Assembly: GCF_018612875.1 (NCBI RefSeq)
Contig: NZ_JAGGRI010000010.1
Location: 91,396-155,395 of the forward strand
DNA length: 64,000 nt
Reading direction: 5' to 3'
Source: Lysobacter sp. ISL-50
GTDB taxonomy: Bacteria; Pseudomonadota; Gammaproteobacteria; Xanthomonadales; Xanthomonadaceae
Below the pieces are notes generated by a model that was not told the origin of the DNA, made no database searches, and saw only the letters and a list, made by a program, of their open reading frames with translations. The position numbers and the translations under genes were made by a program. The number at the start of each line of letters is the position of its first letter. The stretch's first letter is position 1. Positions 24,136 through 35,754 of the stretch are shown here, in pieces.

Positions 24136-24821
24136 CGACCCACCTGTCCACCAAGATTCGTTTCGCCGCCCTGGCCTTCGCCCTGGCCGCGGTCAGCGCC
24201 CCGGCCGCGGCGGTCAAGCCGTTCAGCGCCGACTATCAGGCCAGCTACATGGGCATCCAGGGCGCCGGCCGCATGAGCCTGGCCCAGGCCGACGGCAACC
24301 GCTGGAAGTACAACCTGTCGATCTCCAGCCCGCTGGCGGAACTGCAGCAGAGCACCACCTTCGACGAGAACGCCGGCCAATTGCGTCCGCTCAGCGGCAG
24401 CGATTCGAGCAAGGTGCTGACCAAGAAGAAGACCAAGAACGCCAGTTACGACTGGTCGCGCGGCGTCGCGACCTGGACCGGCGACGTCAAGCCCGACCGC
24501 GCCGGCCCGATCAAGCTGCAGTCCGGCGACCTGGACGCGCTTCTGGTCAACCTGGCGCTGGTGCGCGACGCCAACGCCGGCAAGCCGATGAGCTACCGCA
24601 TGGTCGAAGACGGCCGCACCAAGCAGCTGACCTATACCGTGGTGGGCAAGGAAGCGATCACCATCGGCGGCAAGTCGCAGCAGGCGACCAAGGTGTCGAG
24701 CAAGAACGGCGACAAGGAAACCATCGCCTGGGTGGTGCCGGGCATGCCGGTACCGGCGCGGATTCTGCAGCGCGAGAACGGCAACGATGCGATCGATCTG
24801 CGGGTGCAGGCGGTGCGTTGA
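24132..24821 (+). CDS. DUF3108 domain-containing exported protein, second copy
   Basis: A 229-residue paralogue of the preceding protein. It shows a signal peptide (AALAFALAAVSAPAAA), FSADYQASYMGIQGAGRMSL, NASYDWSRGVATWTGDVK, and the shared closing PARILQRENGNDAIDLRVQAV. The pattern of secretion signal plus beta-rich domain is the same. Role unknown. The gene ends just before a strong terminator at 24870-24900 that also serves convergent murA. Confidence 0.8.
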   Translation: MTTHLSTKIRFAALAFALAAVSAPAAAVKPFSADYQASYMGIQGAGRMSLAQADGNRWKYNLSISSPLAELQQSTTFDENAGQLRPLSGSDSSKVLTKKKTKNASYDWSRGVATWTGDVKPDRAGPIKLQSGDLDALLVNLALVRDANAGKPMSYRMVEDGRTKQLTYTVVGKEAITIGGKSQQATKVSSKNGDKETIAWVVPGMPVPARILQRENGNDAIDLRVQAVR

Positions 24822-24869
24822 GGCGGTGATGGCGTAGCCATCTGGTTCGATCGCAGTACCGGCCAGACG

Positions 24870-24900
24870 AAAAAAGCCCCGCGGATGCGGGGCTTTTTCT
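24870..24900. terminator. Bidirectional terminator between DUF3108 pair and murA
   Basis: AAAAAGCCCCGC, loop GGAT, GCGGGGCTTTTT: a strong GC stem with A-run and T-run on opposite sides, so usable from both directions. It separates the rightward DUF3108 operon from leftward murA. Confidence 0.9.
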
Positions 24901-24948
24901 TTGCGGCGACCAAAGGTTGCAGCGACAACACTAGGAACGCTTCGCTCG

Positions 24949-25092
24949 TCCCCCTCTCCCGCTTGCGGGAGAGGGCTGGGGTGAGGGGAATGAGCGCCGC
25001 AGGCGCGAATGCTTTTGCTTGGCGCCTTCGACAACAAAAGCGAGAAGCAAAAGCGCCCTCACCCTAACCCTCTCCCGCAAGCGGGAGAGGGA
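24949..25092. repeat. Family B palindromic repeat, two facing units
   Basis: Two inverted units: CTCTCCCGCTTGCGGGAGAG at 24953-24972 and CTCTCCCGCAAGCGGGAGAG near 25071-25090. Between them lies a GCTTTTGCTT/AAGCAAAAGC inverted pair, so the whole segment can form one large hairpin. It ends about 15 bases from the murA stop. Confidence 0.8.
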
Positions 25093-25107
25093 ATAGTTTC
25101 GTAGCAA

Positions 25108-26481
<1,374 letters not shown>

Positions 26482-26503
<22 letters not shown>

Positions 26504-26721
26504 TCCGGCGTCATCGTCTTCAGCGCCAGGGCATGGATCTCGCCGCCCATGCGCTCGCCCAAGGTCGCATAGACCAGGCGGTGGCGGGCCAGCGGCAACT
26601 TGCCGCGGAACGCCTCGGCCACGACGGTGGCCTCGAAATGGACGCCGTCGTCGCCTCGCACCTGCGCTTGCGCGCCGGGCAGGCCTTGTTCGATCAGGGT
26701 GCGGATGGTTTCGGCGTTCAA
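26482..26721 (-). CDS. BolA family protein (IbaG-like)
   Basis: A 79-residue BolA-fold protein. The segment FRGKLPLARHRLVYATLGERM is the conserved BolA signature with the His used in iron-sulfur cluster binding together with monothiol glutaredoxins. Upstream EATVVAEAF is also typical. It probably helps maturation or trafficking of Fe-S clusters. The location next to murA fits IbaG rather than BolA proper. The last few codons (EEAGNRK) lie in a dispersed repeat, so the C-terminus may be lineage-specific. Confidence 0.85.
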
Positions 26722-26950
26722 CTCAAAGCCTCTGGACGGTACGGCCCGGGGGCGGGCCGAAGGGGAAAAAGCGGCGACCGGGTCGGCGCAGCCTGGCTGC
26801 GCGGGCCCGAGGCCGGCTGAATGCGGATGGCCATACGGCGCGGATGTGCCGGCCGGAACGGCGCTGGGCGGACGAACCGCTTAGAATTGGCGGATTAGCC
26901 TAGCGGAAAGCCCTTCGGTCCGAAATGGCGACCTTCGACACGGCACTTCT

Positions 26951-27988
26951 ATGACCGGCCTCCCCATGACCCGACCCGCCCCCGCCAGCGACCCCAATGC
27001 CTTGCTCGTCGGCCGCGCCGAAACCGGGCTGGCCGAGAGCGGCCGGCGCGTGTTCGAGATCGAGGCCCAGGCGCTGGCCGCGGTCGCCGAGCGCATCGAC
27101 GGCGACTTCACCGCGGCCTGCAAGCTGATCCTGGGTGCCCATGGCCGCGTGGTTTGCACCGGAATGGGCAAGTCCGGGCACATCGCGCGCAAGATCGCGG
27201 CGACCCTGGCCTCCACCGGCACGCCCTCGTTCTATGTCCATCCGGGCGAGGCCGGCCACGGCGACCTGGGCATGATCACCGACGCCGACGTGGTCCTGGC
27301 CCTGTCCTATTCGGGCGAAAGCGACGAAGTGCTGATGCTGCTGCCGGTGCTCAAGCGCCAGGGCAACGCGGTGATCGCCATGACCGGGCGCCCGCAATCC
27401 ACCCTGGCCCGCGAATCGGACGCGCACCTGGACGTCAGCGTCCCGGCCGAGGCCTGCCCGCTGGCGCTGGCGCCGACCTCCAGCACCACCGCCTCGCTGG
27501 CGATGGGCGATGCGCTCGCGGTCGCGCTGCTGGAAGCGCGCGGCTTCACCGCCGACGATTTCGCCCGCTCGCATCCGGCCGGCGCGCTCGGCCGCCGGCT
27601 GCTGCTGCACATCACCGACATCATGCACGCCGGCGAAGAAGTGCCGCGCGTGTCCGCGCAGGCCACCGTCAGCGAAGCGCTGGTGGAGATGAGCCACAAG
27701 CGCCTGGGCATGACCGCGGTGGTCGACGACGATCAGCGCCTGATCGGTCTGTACACCGACGGCGACTTGCGCCGCACCCTCGACGATCCCGGCGTGGACC
27801 TGCGTTCGACCCGGATCAAGGAAGTGATGACGCGTTCGCCGAAGACCATCGGCGCCGACGCGCTCGCGGTGGAAGCCGCGCAGCTCATGGAAACTCACAA
27901 GATCAGCGGCTTGCTGGTCGTGGATACTGAACGACGCGTGGTTGGCGCGCTCAACATTCACGACTTGTTGCGGGCCCGAGTGGTTTAA
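26951..27988 (+). CDS. kdsD: Arabinose-5-phosphate isomerase KdsD
   Basis: A 345-residue enzyme interconverting ribulose-5-phosphate and arabinose-5-phosphate, the first step to Kdo for lipopolysaccharide. An N-terminal SIS domain (VVCTGMGKSGHIARKIAATLASTGTPS; YSGESDEV; TSSTTASLAMGDALAV) is followed by two CBS domains (about 225-280 and 290-345: TDGDLRR, ISGLLVVD). First of a kdsD-kdsC-lptC-lptA-lptB-rpoN run, the standard order. The ATG at 26951 or one five codons later (26966) could be used. Confidence 0.93.
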   Translation: MTGLPMTRPAPASDPNALLVGRAETGLAESGRRVFEIEAQALAAVAERIDGDFTAACKLILGAHGRVVCTGMGKSGHIARKIAATLASTGTPSFYVHPGEAGHGDLGMITDADVVLALSYSGESDEVLMLLPVLKRQGNAVIAMTGRPQSTLARESDAHLDVSVPAEACPLALAPTSSTTASLAMGDALAVALLEARGFTADDFARSHPAGALGRRLLLHITDIMHAGEEVPRVSAQATVSEALVEMSHKRLGMTAVVDDDQRLIGLYTDGDLRRTLDDPGVDLRSTRIKEVMTRSPKTIGADALAVEAAQLMETHKISGLLVVDTERRVVGALNIHDLLRARVV

Positions 27989-27990
27989 CG

Positions 27991-28092
27991 GCCGGGAATG
28001 GGGAATCGTGAATCGGGAATCGCCAAGCGCTTTCCGAAAGGTCTTCCCCATTTGCCGCGCATCCGATTCCCCATTCCCCATTCCCGATTCCC
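27991..28092. repeat. Family C palindromic repeat upstream of kdsC
   Basis: GGGAATGGGGAATCGTGAATCGGGAAT faces its inverse GATTCCCCATTCCCCATTCC at 28069-28092, with CGCTTTCCGAAAGG-like hairpin material inside. It sits directly against the kdsC GTG start, so it replaces any normal ribosome site region. Confidence 0.8.
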
Positions 28093-28641
28093 GTGCCTTA
28101 TAGCCACCTCAACGACTACCCCGCCGACATCCGCGAACGCGCCGCCCGCATCAGGCTGGCCTGCTTCGACGTGGACGGCACGCTGACCGATGGCCGTCTG
28201 ACCTTCGACAGCAACGGGCGCGAGTACAAAAGCTTCCACGTCCAGGACGGCCAGGGCCTGTCGCTGTTGCGCAAGGCCGGAATCGCCGTGCATTTCGTCA
28301 CCGCGCGCGGCGGCGCCATCGCCGCGCATCGCGCCGCCGAGCTGGGCGCGACCTCGCACGGCGATGTCAAAGACAAACTGGTCTGCGTCAAGCTGATCGC
28401 GGAAGGCCTGGGCCTGACCCTGGAGCAAGTGGCGTTCATGGGCGACGACCTCGCCGATCTGCGCATCCTGCCGCACGTCGGCCTGGCGGTCGCGCCGGCC
28501 AACGCGCACGCCTGGGTGCGCGAGCGCGTGCACTGGCGCACCCATGCGCGCGGCGGCGAAGGCGCGGCGCGCGAGCTGTGCGATCTGTTGCTGGGCGCGC
28601 AAGGCCATGCCGACGACATCTTGAACGGAGCGCTGGGATGA
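28093..28641 (+). CDS. kdsC: 3-deoxy-D-manno-octulosonate 8-phosphate phosphatase KdsC
   Basis: A 182-residue HAD phosphatase that removes phosphate from Kdo-8-phosphate. The LACFDVDGTLTDGRLTFD motif holds the nucleophilic Asp, FVTARGG the second motif and MGDDLADLRIL the metal acids. Length fits the small tetrameric C0-type HAD enzymes. The assigned start is GTG because nothing better lies upstream outside the family-C repeat. It overlaps lptC by four bases. Confidence 0.93.
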   Translation: MPYSHLNDYPADIRERAARIRLACFDVDGTLTDGRLTFDSNGREYKSFHVQDGQGLSLLRKAGIAVHFVTARGGAIAAHRAAELGATSHGDVKDKLVCVKLIAEGLGLTLEQVAFMGDDLADLRILPHVGLAVAPANAHAWVRERVHWRTHARGGEGAARELCDLLLGAQGHADDILNGALG

Positions 28642-29204
28642 GCTGGCGCGGATGGTTCACCCTGATCCTGCTCACCGCCGCCGCGCTTAGCGGCTGGGCG
28701 CTGTGGTCGCAGCGCGACAAGCCGCTGGCCGGCAAGGCCAATGTGCAGCCGGACTACGTGCTCAACGATTTCGAAGTGGTCGTGCTCGACAAGACCGGCA
28801 AGGAATCGTTCACCCTGCGCGCGCCCACGCTGACCCGCGATCCCAACATCAAGACCATGGACATCACCACGCCCTTGTTCCTGATCCCGCCCAAGCCCGG
28901 CAGCCAGGGCGGCGCCTGGGAAGTGCGCTCGCAGCGCGGCTGGGTCAGCGCCGAGGCCGATGAAGTGCGGCTGCGCGGACAGGTCAAGGCCGACAGCACC
29001 AACGCCGAAGGCAAGCCGATCAAGATCGCCACCGAAGAGCTGAACGTGTTCCCGGACGCGAACAAGGCCACCTCGGCCGTCGCGGTCAACATGGTCCAAC
29101 CGGGCACTATACTGAGCGGTCTGGGCCTTGAGGCCGACCTCGAGACCAAGAACGTGATCCTCAAATCCAACGTCAAGGCGCGCTATGAAGCGAAAGCCCG
29201 CTAA
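28638..29204 (+). CDS. lptC: LPS export protein LptC
   Basis: A 188-residue bitopic inner-membrane protein: one N-terminal helix (FTLILLTAAALSGWALW) then a periplasmic beta-jellyroll that receives lipopolysaccharide from LptBFG and passes it to LptA. PDYVLNDFEVVVLDKTGKESFTLRAP and the repeated acidic/GY pattern are typical. Overlaps both neighbours (kdsC by 4 bases, lptA by 20), so the operon is tightly coupled. Confidence 0.88.
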   Translation: MSWRGWFTLILLTAAALSGWALWSQRDKPLAGKANVQPDYVLNDFEVVVLDKTGKESFTLRAPTLTRDPNIKTMDITTPLFLIPPKPGSQGGAWEVRSQRGWVSAEADEVRLRGQVKADSTNAEGKPIKIATEELNVFPDANKATSAVAVNMVQPGTILSGLGLEADLETKNVILKSNVKARYEAKAR

Positions 29205-29783
29205 TCCGCCGGCCCTGTGCCTGGCCGCATTGTTGCTGCTGACGGCGCTCGGCGCCCAGGCCCGCACCTCCGACCGCAATCAGCCGATGGACGTCGGCGC
29301 CGACCAGAGCAACTGCTCGGTCGCCAGCGACACCGGTCCGTGCGTGCTCACCGGCAACGTCAAGATCGTCCAGGGCACCTTGGTGATCAACGCCGCCAAG
29401 GCCGACATCAAGCGCAGCAACGGCGACATCAGCTACGTGGTGCTGACCGGCTCGCAGGTCACCTTGAAGCAGGAACTCGACGACGGCAAACCGTTCAACG
29501 GCCGCGCGAACAAAGTCGATTACGACATGCCCAAGGACACCGTGATCCTCACCGGCAACGCTTTCGTGGACAACGCCGGCGACACCATCACCAGCGAACG
29601 CATCGTCTACAACATGAAGAGCGGCCAGGTGGACAGCGGCGGCGTCGGCGGTCGCGTCAACATGCGCCTGCAGCCCAAGAACAAGGACGCCTCCGCGCCC
29701 GCGCCGGCCGCGGCCAAGCCCGCGCCCGCCAAGACCGCCCCGGCCAAGCCGGCGGCCAAGACCCCCGCCAAGGGAGGCGGCTG

Positions 29784-29784
<1 letters not shown>
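29185..29784 (+). CDS. lptA: LPS transport periplasmic protein LptA
   Basis: A 199-residue periplasmic protein with a signal peptide ([16 protein letters not shown]). The OstA-type beta-jellyroll spans about residues 30-160 ([49 protein letters not shown]). It forms the bridge carrying lipopolysaccharide to the outer membrane. The Ala/Pro/Lys-rich tail (about 165-199) is low-complexity and probably disordered. It overlaps lptC by 20 bases and lptB by one base. Confidence 0.92.
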
Positions 29785-30503
<719 letters not shown>

Positions 30504-30599
30504 CCTTCCGGTTGCCGGGCGTGAAAGACGCCCTCGATGCACGACTCGGCCGACTGACATTCCAGGTCGTTGCCTTTCAGGTCGCGTCAGCCATCGAAC

Positions 30600-32054
30600 A
30601 TGAAGCCCCGCCTCCAAGCCTCTCTCGGACAACAGCTCGTAATGACGCCGCAATTGCGGCAGGCGATCCGCCTGCTGCAGCTGTCGGCTGTGGAACTGGA
30701 AGCTGAACTGGCGAGCGCGGTAGAGAGCAACCCGCTGCTGGACTGGACCGAGCCGTCCGCGCCCGGCAGCGAGGACGAAGTCCGTCCGCCGCCGACCTCG
30801 GCCTCGGCTAGCGAAGAGGCCGACCACGGCGAAGGCCCCGGTCCCGGCAGCGACGCGCCCACGCCCGAGCCGGAATGGACGATGGACGACGGCGAGACCT
30901 GGTACGAGCGGGTCGGCCCGTCCGACAACGACGAAGACTCGCCCGCGGCCGAACAGGTCGCCGACGCCGAAACCCTGCTCGATCACCTGCTGTGGCAGCT
31001 GCACCTGAGCCCGCTGTCGCTGCGCGACCGCAGCATCGGCGTGGCCCTGATCGAAGCCATCGACGACGACGGCTACCTGCGCGAACCGCTGCAGGCCATC
31101 GCCGATTCGCTCGCCCCGGAACTCACCGTCGGCGAAGACGAAGTGCTGACGGTGCTGCATCAGGTCCAGCGCTTCGACCCGGTCGGCACCGGCGCGCGCT
31201 CGCTCGGCGAATGTCTGAGCCTGCAATTGAGCACCCTGCCCGACGACACGCCGGGCAAGGCGCTGGCGCTGCAGATCTGCGCCGGCCCGCTGGAACGCCT
31301 GCCGCGCGTGGGCGCGGCCGGGCTCGCCTCCGAACTCAAGCTGGAGGTCGCCGAGGTCGAAGTCGCGGTGCAGTTGCTGCGCTCGCTCGACCCGCGTCCG
31401 GGCGCGCAGATGGGCGCGATCTCCACCGACACCTACGTCACCCCCGATGTCGTGATCTGGCGCCAGCGCGGCCTGTGGCGCGTGGCCTTGTCGGAAACGA
31501 TGCGGCCGCGCATTTCCATCCATCGCGGCTACGAAGGCATGATCCGCCACGCCAGCGCCTCCGACGCCAGCTATCTGCGCGGCCATCTGCAGGAAGCGCG
31601 CTGGTTGCTCAAGAGCCTGGAAGCGCGCGGCGATACCTTGCTGAAAGTGGCGCGCTGCCTGCTCAAGCAGCAGGCCGCGTTCCTGGAATTCGGCGACAGC
31701 GCCCTGCGCCCGCTGACCTTGCGCGAAGTCGCGAACGAAGTCGGCCTGCACGAATCCACCGTCTCGCGCGCGATCGCGCGCAAGTACGCGCGCACCCCGC
31801 GCGGCACCGTGCCGCTGCGGGCGTTCTTCGCCTCGGGCATCGACACCGGCTCGGGCGGCGAAGCGTCCAGCACCGCGATCCAGGCCATGATCCGGCGCCT
31901 GATCGAAGCGGAAAACCCGCGCAAGCCCCTGTCCGACGCGCGCCTGGCCGAGACCTTGAAAGCCACCGGCGTGCCGGTCGCGCGCCGCACCGTGGCCAAG
32001 TATCGCGAGGCGATGAGCATCCCCTCGTCTCAGGACCGCGTGCGCATGGCTTGA
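30600..32054 (+). CDS. rpoN: RNA polymerase sigma-54 factor RpoN
   Basis: A 484-residue sigma factor recognising -24/-12 promoters with enhancer-binding activators. The activator-interacting region (QQLVMTPQLRQAIRLLQLS...SNPLLDW) opens the protein, an acidic Pro-rich linker (about 60-115) follows, then the core-binding domain and the helix-turn-helix. The C-terminal RpoN box (ARRTVAKYRE) sits near the end. It lies between lptB and hpf/ptsN, its standard context, where hpf and ptsN are linked to sigma-54 physiology. Confidence 0.95.
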   Translation: MKPRLQASLGQQLVMTPQLRQAIRLLQLSAVELEAELASAVESNPLLDWTEPSAPGSEDEVRPPPTSASASEEADHGEGPGPGSDAPTPEPEWTMDDGETWYERVGPSDNDEDSPAAEQVADAETLLDHLLWQLHLSPLSLRDRSIGVALIEAIDDDGYLREPLQAIADSLAPELTVGEDEVLTVLHQVQRFDPVGTGARSLGECLSLQLSTLPDDTPGKALALQICAGPLERLPRVGAAGLASELKLEVAEVEVAVQLLRSLDPRPGAQMGAISTDTYVTPDVVIWRQRGLWRVALSETMRPRISIHRGYEGMIRHASASDASYLRGHLQEARWLLKSLEARGDTLLKVARCLLKQQAAFLEFGDSALRPLTLREVANEVGLHESTVSRAIARKYARTPRGTVPLRAFFASGIDTGSGGEASSTAIQAMIRRLIEAENPRKPLSDARLAETLKATGVPVARRTVAKYREAMSIPSSQDRVRMA

Positions 32055-32498
32055 CGGCTTGTTGCCCTGGCCCCGATCCCCTTTCCCCTCCGGCGTTCCC
32101 TTCTCCCGCCTGCGGGAGAAGGTGCCCCGAAGGGGCGGATGAGGGCCCGCGCCGCACCGAGCCGCCGCGCCATCGCTCCCCTTTTTCTCACCGGCGCAAC
32201 AGGCGCTCGCACGGACTTTTCCACGCCCGGCGTGCCCCGTTTCCGCCAACCCCGTGGCTTATGCCTTTTGCCGCGAATCACATTGCAAAACTTTTACATC
32301 GCGAAAAAAACTCAGCCGGATCAAGGTCTTCCGGCGCGGCTACTACCAAAGGACCAAGTCGGCCCCTTGCGCCGCAGACTCAGCGTGAGATGCTGGACTT
32401 CCTGGCTCCGGCCAGGGCGTCACCCGGTTCCGTTTCGGTCCGGCAAGACCGGGCGGAACACGTTTCTGCATTCACCCGCGACGTGAAGGAGGTCCCCG
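32055..32498. other. rpoN-hpf intergenic region with family B repeat
   Basis: No gene. A degenerate family-B hairpin (CTTCTCCCGCCTGCGGGAGAAG, about 32101-32122) follows rpoN. The later part (32270-32330) is A/T-rich (TTGCAAAACTTTTACATCGCG) and could hold the hpf promoter. A strong AAGGAGGT ribosome site is at 32486-32493. Confidence 0.5.
32101..32122. repeat. Family B hairpin, degenerate
   Basis: Palindrome CTTCTCCCGCCTGCGGGAGAAG; shares the TCTCCCGC/GCGGGAGA core with the elements at 22466 and 24949. May serve as terminator for rpoN, though no T-run follows. Confidence 0.7.
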
Positions 32499-32825
32499 AT
32501 GCGTATCGAAACCCACGGCCAGCAACTCGAAGTCACCGCAGCCTTGCGCGACTACGTTGAAACCAAGCTGGCCCGTCTGCAACGACACTACGACCATCCC
32601 TTCGACGTGCGAACCCAGCTCAGCCTCGACAAGCCCGACCATCGAGCCGAAGCCACCATTCTCATCGCCGGCCGCACCCTGCACTGCGATGCCGCCGCGA
32701 TCGACATGTACGCCGCCATCGACCTGCTCGCGGACAAGCTCGACCGGTTGCTGATGAAGCACAAGAGCAAGCAAGTGGACCACCACCGCGGCGAGAGCCT
32801 CGCCCGCAACGGCGAACTCACCTGA
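32499..32825 (+). CDS. hpf: Ribosome hibernation-promoting factor (HPF/RaiA short form)
   Basis: A 108-residue ribosome-associated protein. The fold starts MRIETHGQQLEVTAALRDYVETKLARL; the conserved ADKLDRLLMKHKSK end fits the short HPF/YhbH type without a dimerisation tail. It binds the 30S A/P sites in stationary phase and helps form inactive 100S ribosomes. AAGGAGGT six bases upstream of the ATG is the strongest ribosome site in the region. It stands between rpoN and ptsN as in E. coli. Confidence 0.92.
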   Translation: MRIETHGQQLEVTAALRDYVETKLARLQRHYDHPFDVRTQLSLDKPDHRAEATILIAGRTLHCDAAAIDMYAAIDLLADKLDRLLMKHKSKQVDHHRGESLARNGELT

Positions 32826-32881
32826 GTCCATAGCGTAAACTCCGCGCCAGCCACGTACCGCTAGCCACCTACAACGCCGTC

Positions 32882-33346
32882 ATGCCGCTTTACGAACTGT
32901 TGAGCGCGGAGCGCGTTGCGATCCTGGTAGAACCCGGCGATCGCAACGCGGTGCTCGAAACCGCCGCGCGCATGCTGTCCGAAGGCAGCCCGCTCGTCGC
33001 CGCCGCGCTCGGCGCCGGCCTGCAGGAGCGCGAAAAACTCGCCAGCACCGCGATCGGCTACGGGGTCGCGATTCCGCACGGCCGCTCGCCCTTGTTCGAA
33101 AGCAGCCGCGGCGTATTCCTGCGGCTGGCGCAGCCGGTGGATTTCGGCGCCGCCGACGGCCAGCCGGTCGATCTGGTACTGGCGATGGCGGTGCCCGAGC
33201 ATCACGTTCAACAGCATCTGCAGTTGCTCGCCGAGCTGGCCGGACGCTTCGCCGATGCGGGTTTTCGCGAGCGATTGCGCTCGGCGCCGAATGTGGCGGA
33301 GTTGAGTTATCGCTTGCTCGATCATTGCCGCCGCAGCGCGGCGTGA
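32882..33346 (+). CDS. ptsN: PTS-Ntr IIA component PtsN
   Basis: A 154-residue EIIA of the fructose/mannitol-type fold used in the nitrogen-related phosphotransferase system. The active-site His lies in AIGYGVAIPHGRSP. EIIA-Ntr receives phosphate from HPr-type carriers and acts as a regulator of potassium uptake and other targets, not of sugar transport. It lies 56 bases after hpf. No dedicated PTS-Ntr HPr (NPr) is nearby; the HPr at 37635 is the probable partner. Confidence 0.93.
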   Translation: MPLYELLSAERVAILVEPGDRNAVLETAARMLSEGSPLVAAALGAGLQEREKLASTAIGYGVAIPHGRSPLFESSRGVFLRLAQPVDFGAADGQPVDLVLAMAVPEHHVQQHLQLLAELAGRFADAGFRERLRSAPNVAELSYRLLDHCRRSAA

Positions 33347-33846
33347 GCGGTCATCGGTTGTAACTGCGTAACACCCCCCGCTCTACCGAAACCCGCCTAC
33401 CGATTCCCCCCTTTGAAAAAGGGGGCCAGGGGGGATTCGCTTTTGCTTTTGCCCCGCCCACAAGCAAAAGCAAATCCCCCGCGCTCCGATCGTTGGCCTG
33501 AAACGCACCGACGCCGGGCGCTTGCCCCCTTTTTCAAAGGGGGCAACTATTCAAACCCGCATACCCCTGTCGAGTGGGGCACCTACTCAAACCCGCCTAC
33601 CGATTCCCCCCTTTGAAAAAGGGGGGCTAGGGGGGATTCGCTTTTGCTTTTGCTCCGCCCACAAGCAAAAGCAAATCCCCCGCGCTGCGATCGTTGACCT
33701 GAAACGCACCTGCGCCGGGCGCTCGCCCCCTTTTTCAAAGGGGGCAATTTTTCGAAGGGCAGCGGCCGCATTCGCACCACCCGCGCTGAACCCGCTTCAC
33801 AGCCCCACGCAGGCGCCGTCATCGCTTTACTCGTAAACTTCCCCGC
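33347..33846. repeat. Two tandem family A repeat elements between ptsN and hprK
   Basis: No gene. Two copies at about 33406-33545 and 33605-33745, nearly identical and spaced about 200 bases apart, each with the CCCCCTTTGAAAAAGGGGG end and a GCTTTTGCTTTTGC / GCAAAAGCAAA inside arm. The inner spacer between them (33546-33592) includes a partial copy of the same flank. Tandem copies suggest local duplication. Confidence 0.85.
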
Positions 33847-34797
33847 ATGAGCAAAAGCATCCGTGCAGGCGAACTGTTCGAACAGCAGCGCGAGCGGCTC
33901 GCGCTGCGCTGGCTGGCCGGCCAACGCGGCGACGGGCGGCTGGTCGAGGCGGTCAATACCGTCGCCCGCCGGCCCTCGCTGGCCGGGTACCTCAACGCGA
34001 TCTATCCGAACAAAGTGCAGATCCTCGGCACCGAGGAACTGACCTGGCTCGACGGCCTGGACTCGCGGCTGCGCTGGGAAACCATCGAAAAGATCATCCA
34101 GTTCCGGCCGCTGGCCCTGGTCATCAGCAAGGACCAGCCCTGCCCGGAAGACCTGCGCATGGCCGCGGAAGAAACCGATACGCCGCTGTGGGTGTCGCCG
34201 CGGCGCGGACACGAGTTGCTCAATCACCTGCAATACCATCTGGCGCGCGCGCTGGCGCCGCAGATCACGCTGCACGGCGTGTTCATGGAAATCTATTCGA
34301 TCGGGGTGCTGATCACCGGCGAATCGGGCTCGGGTAAGAGCGAGCTGGCTTTGGAATTGGTGACCCGCGGGCATCGGTTGGTCGCCGACGACGCGCCCGA
34401 ATTCACCCAGATCGCGCCCGACGTGCTCGACGGAACCTGCCCGGACATGCTGCAGGACCTGCTGGAAGTGCGCGGCCTGGGCGTGCTCAACATCCGCCAG
34501 ATGTTCGGCGACACCGCGGTCAAGAACAACAAATACCTGCGCCTGATCGTGCACCTGACCAAGCCCATGAGCGAGCCCAAGCCGGCCGGCATCGAGCGCC
34601 TGACCGGCGACACCGGCCTGCGCCGCGTGCTCGACCTGGACGTGCCGATGATTACCCTGCCGGTCATGCCCGGCCGCAACCTCGCGGTGCTCACCGAAGC
34701 GGCGACGCGCCTGCACAGCCTGCGCATGAAAGGCTTGGACCCGGCCGCGGCCTTCATCGCCCGGCACAGCAACTTCCTGGAGCGCGGCGAATCGTGA
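33847..34797 (+). CDS. hprK: HPr kinase/phosphorylase HprK
   Basis: A 316-residue bifunctional enzyme that phosphorylates HPr on its regulatory Ser or removes that phosphate. An N-terminal sensing domain (residues 1-130) is followed by the kinase domain with Walker [20 protein letters not shown], the signature [16 protein letters not shown] and the C-terminal motif [15 protein letters not shown]. Together with HPr, enzyme I and RapZ nearby it suggests phosphorylation-based control of metabolism. GTG/ATG overlap with rapZ (4 bases). Confidence 0.95.
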   Translation: MSKSIRAGELFEQQRERLALRWLAGQRGDGRLVEAVNTVARRPSLAGYLNAIYPNKVQILGTEELTWLDGLDSRLRWETIEKIIQFRPLALVISKDQPCPEDLRMAAEETDTPLWVSPRRGHELLNHLQYHLARALAPQITLHGVFMEIYSIGVLITGESGSGKSELALELVTRGHRLVADDAPEFTQIAPDVLDGTCPDMLQDLLEVRGLGVLNIRQMFGDTAVKNNKYLRLIVHLTKPMSEPKPAGIERLTGDTGLRRVLDLDVPMITLPVMPGRNLAVLTEAATRLHSLRMKGLDPAAAFIARHSNFLERGES

Positions 34798-35741
34798 GCG
34801 GCATCGAATCCCATCCCAATCCCGAAGCGGCCAACGAAGCGCGTTCCGGCGCCGAAGCCGCGCCGGAAGCGAGCATGTTCACCCTGGTCATCGTCAGCGG
34901 CATGTCCGGATCGGGCAAATCGGTGGCGCTCAATACCTTCGAAGACCTGGGTTTCTACTGCGTCGATAACCTGCCGGCCGAGTTGCTGCCGCAGTTCGTG
35001 CAGAACGTGATCAAGGCCGAGGACGGCATGCCGACCAAGCTCGCGGTCGGCATCGACGTGCGCAACCGCCACAGCGATCTGGCGAATATTCCCGAATGGC
35101 TGTCGGCGGTCGGCGCGCTCGGCGCGGACCCGAAGCTGGTGTTCTTCGAATCCAGCGACTCGGTCCTGCTCAAGCGCTACGCCGACACGCGCCGGCGTCA
35201 TCCGCTGAGCCAGTTCGGCCTGGCCCTGGCCGATGCGATTTCGCTCGAACGCCAGGTGCTCAAGCCGCTACGCCAGATCGCCGATGCGATCGTCGATACC
35301 AGCGAGCTCAATGTCCATCAGCTGCGCCGCCATGTCATCACCGAGTTCGGCCTGGGCGGCGAGGCCGGGATGTCGCTGTTGTTCGAGTCCTTCGCCTATC
35401 GCCGCGGCGTACCGGCCGATGCCGATTTCGTCTTCGATGCGCGCGCGCTGCCCAATCCGCACTGGAATCCGGCGCTGCGCCCGCTGTCGGGCCGCGACGG
35501 CGGCGTGCGCGACTACATGGAAGCGCAGGACGATGTGAAGCTGTATGTCGAGCAGATCAGCCAGTTTCTCGACACCTGGTTGCCGCGGCTGCAATCGGAC
35601 AGCACGCGCAGTTACGCGACGATCGCCTTCGGCTGCACCGGTGGGCGGCATCGGTCGGTGTATCTGGCCGAACGGCTCGCCGAGCATGCGCGGCTGCGTG
35701 GGTGGAATGAGGTGGCGGTGCATCATCGGGAGTTGGATTGA
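34794..35741 (+). CDS. rapZ: RNase adapter RapZ (nucleotide-binding)
   Basis: A 315-residue protein with an N-terminal Walker A ([21 protein letters not shown], residues 32-52) and Walker B region, and a C-terminal RNA-binding domain ending in [24 protein letters not shown]. RapZ guides RNase E to small RNAs controlling glucosamine-6-phosphate synthase in enterobacteria; target RNA here is unknown. The start is a GTG overlapping hprK. The first 28 residues are an extra disordered extension before the conserved core. Confidence 0.93.
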   Translation: MSGIESHPNPEAANEARSGAEAAPEASMFTLVIVSGMSGSGKSVALNTFEDLGFYCVDNLPAELLPQFVQNVIKAEDGMPTKLAVGIDVRNRHSDLANIPEWLSAVGALGADPKLVFFESSDSVLLKRYADTRRRHPLSQFGLALADAISLERQVLKPLRQIADAIVDTSELNVHQLRRHVITEFGLGGEAGMSLLFESFAYRRGVPADADFVFDARALPNPHWNPALRPLSGRDGGVRDYMEAQDDVKLYVEQISQFLDTWLPRLQSDSTRSYATIAFGCTGGRHRSVYLAERLAEHARLRGWNEVAVHHRELD

Positions 35742-35754
35742 TGCAAAGAGCGAA

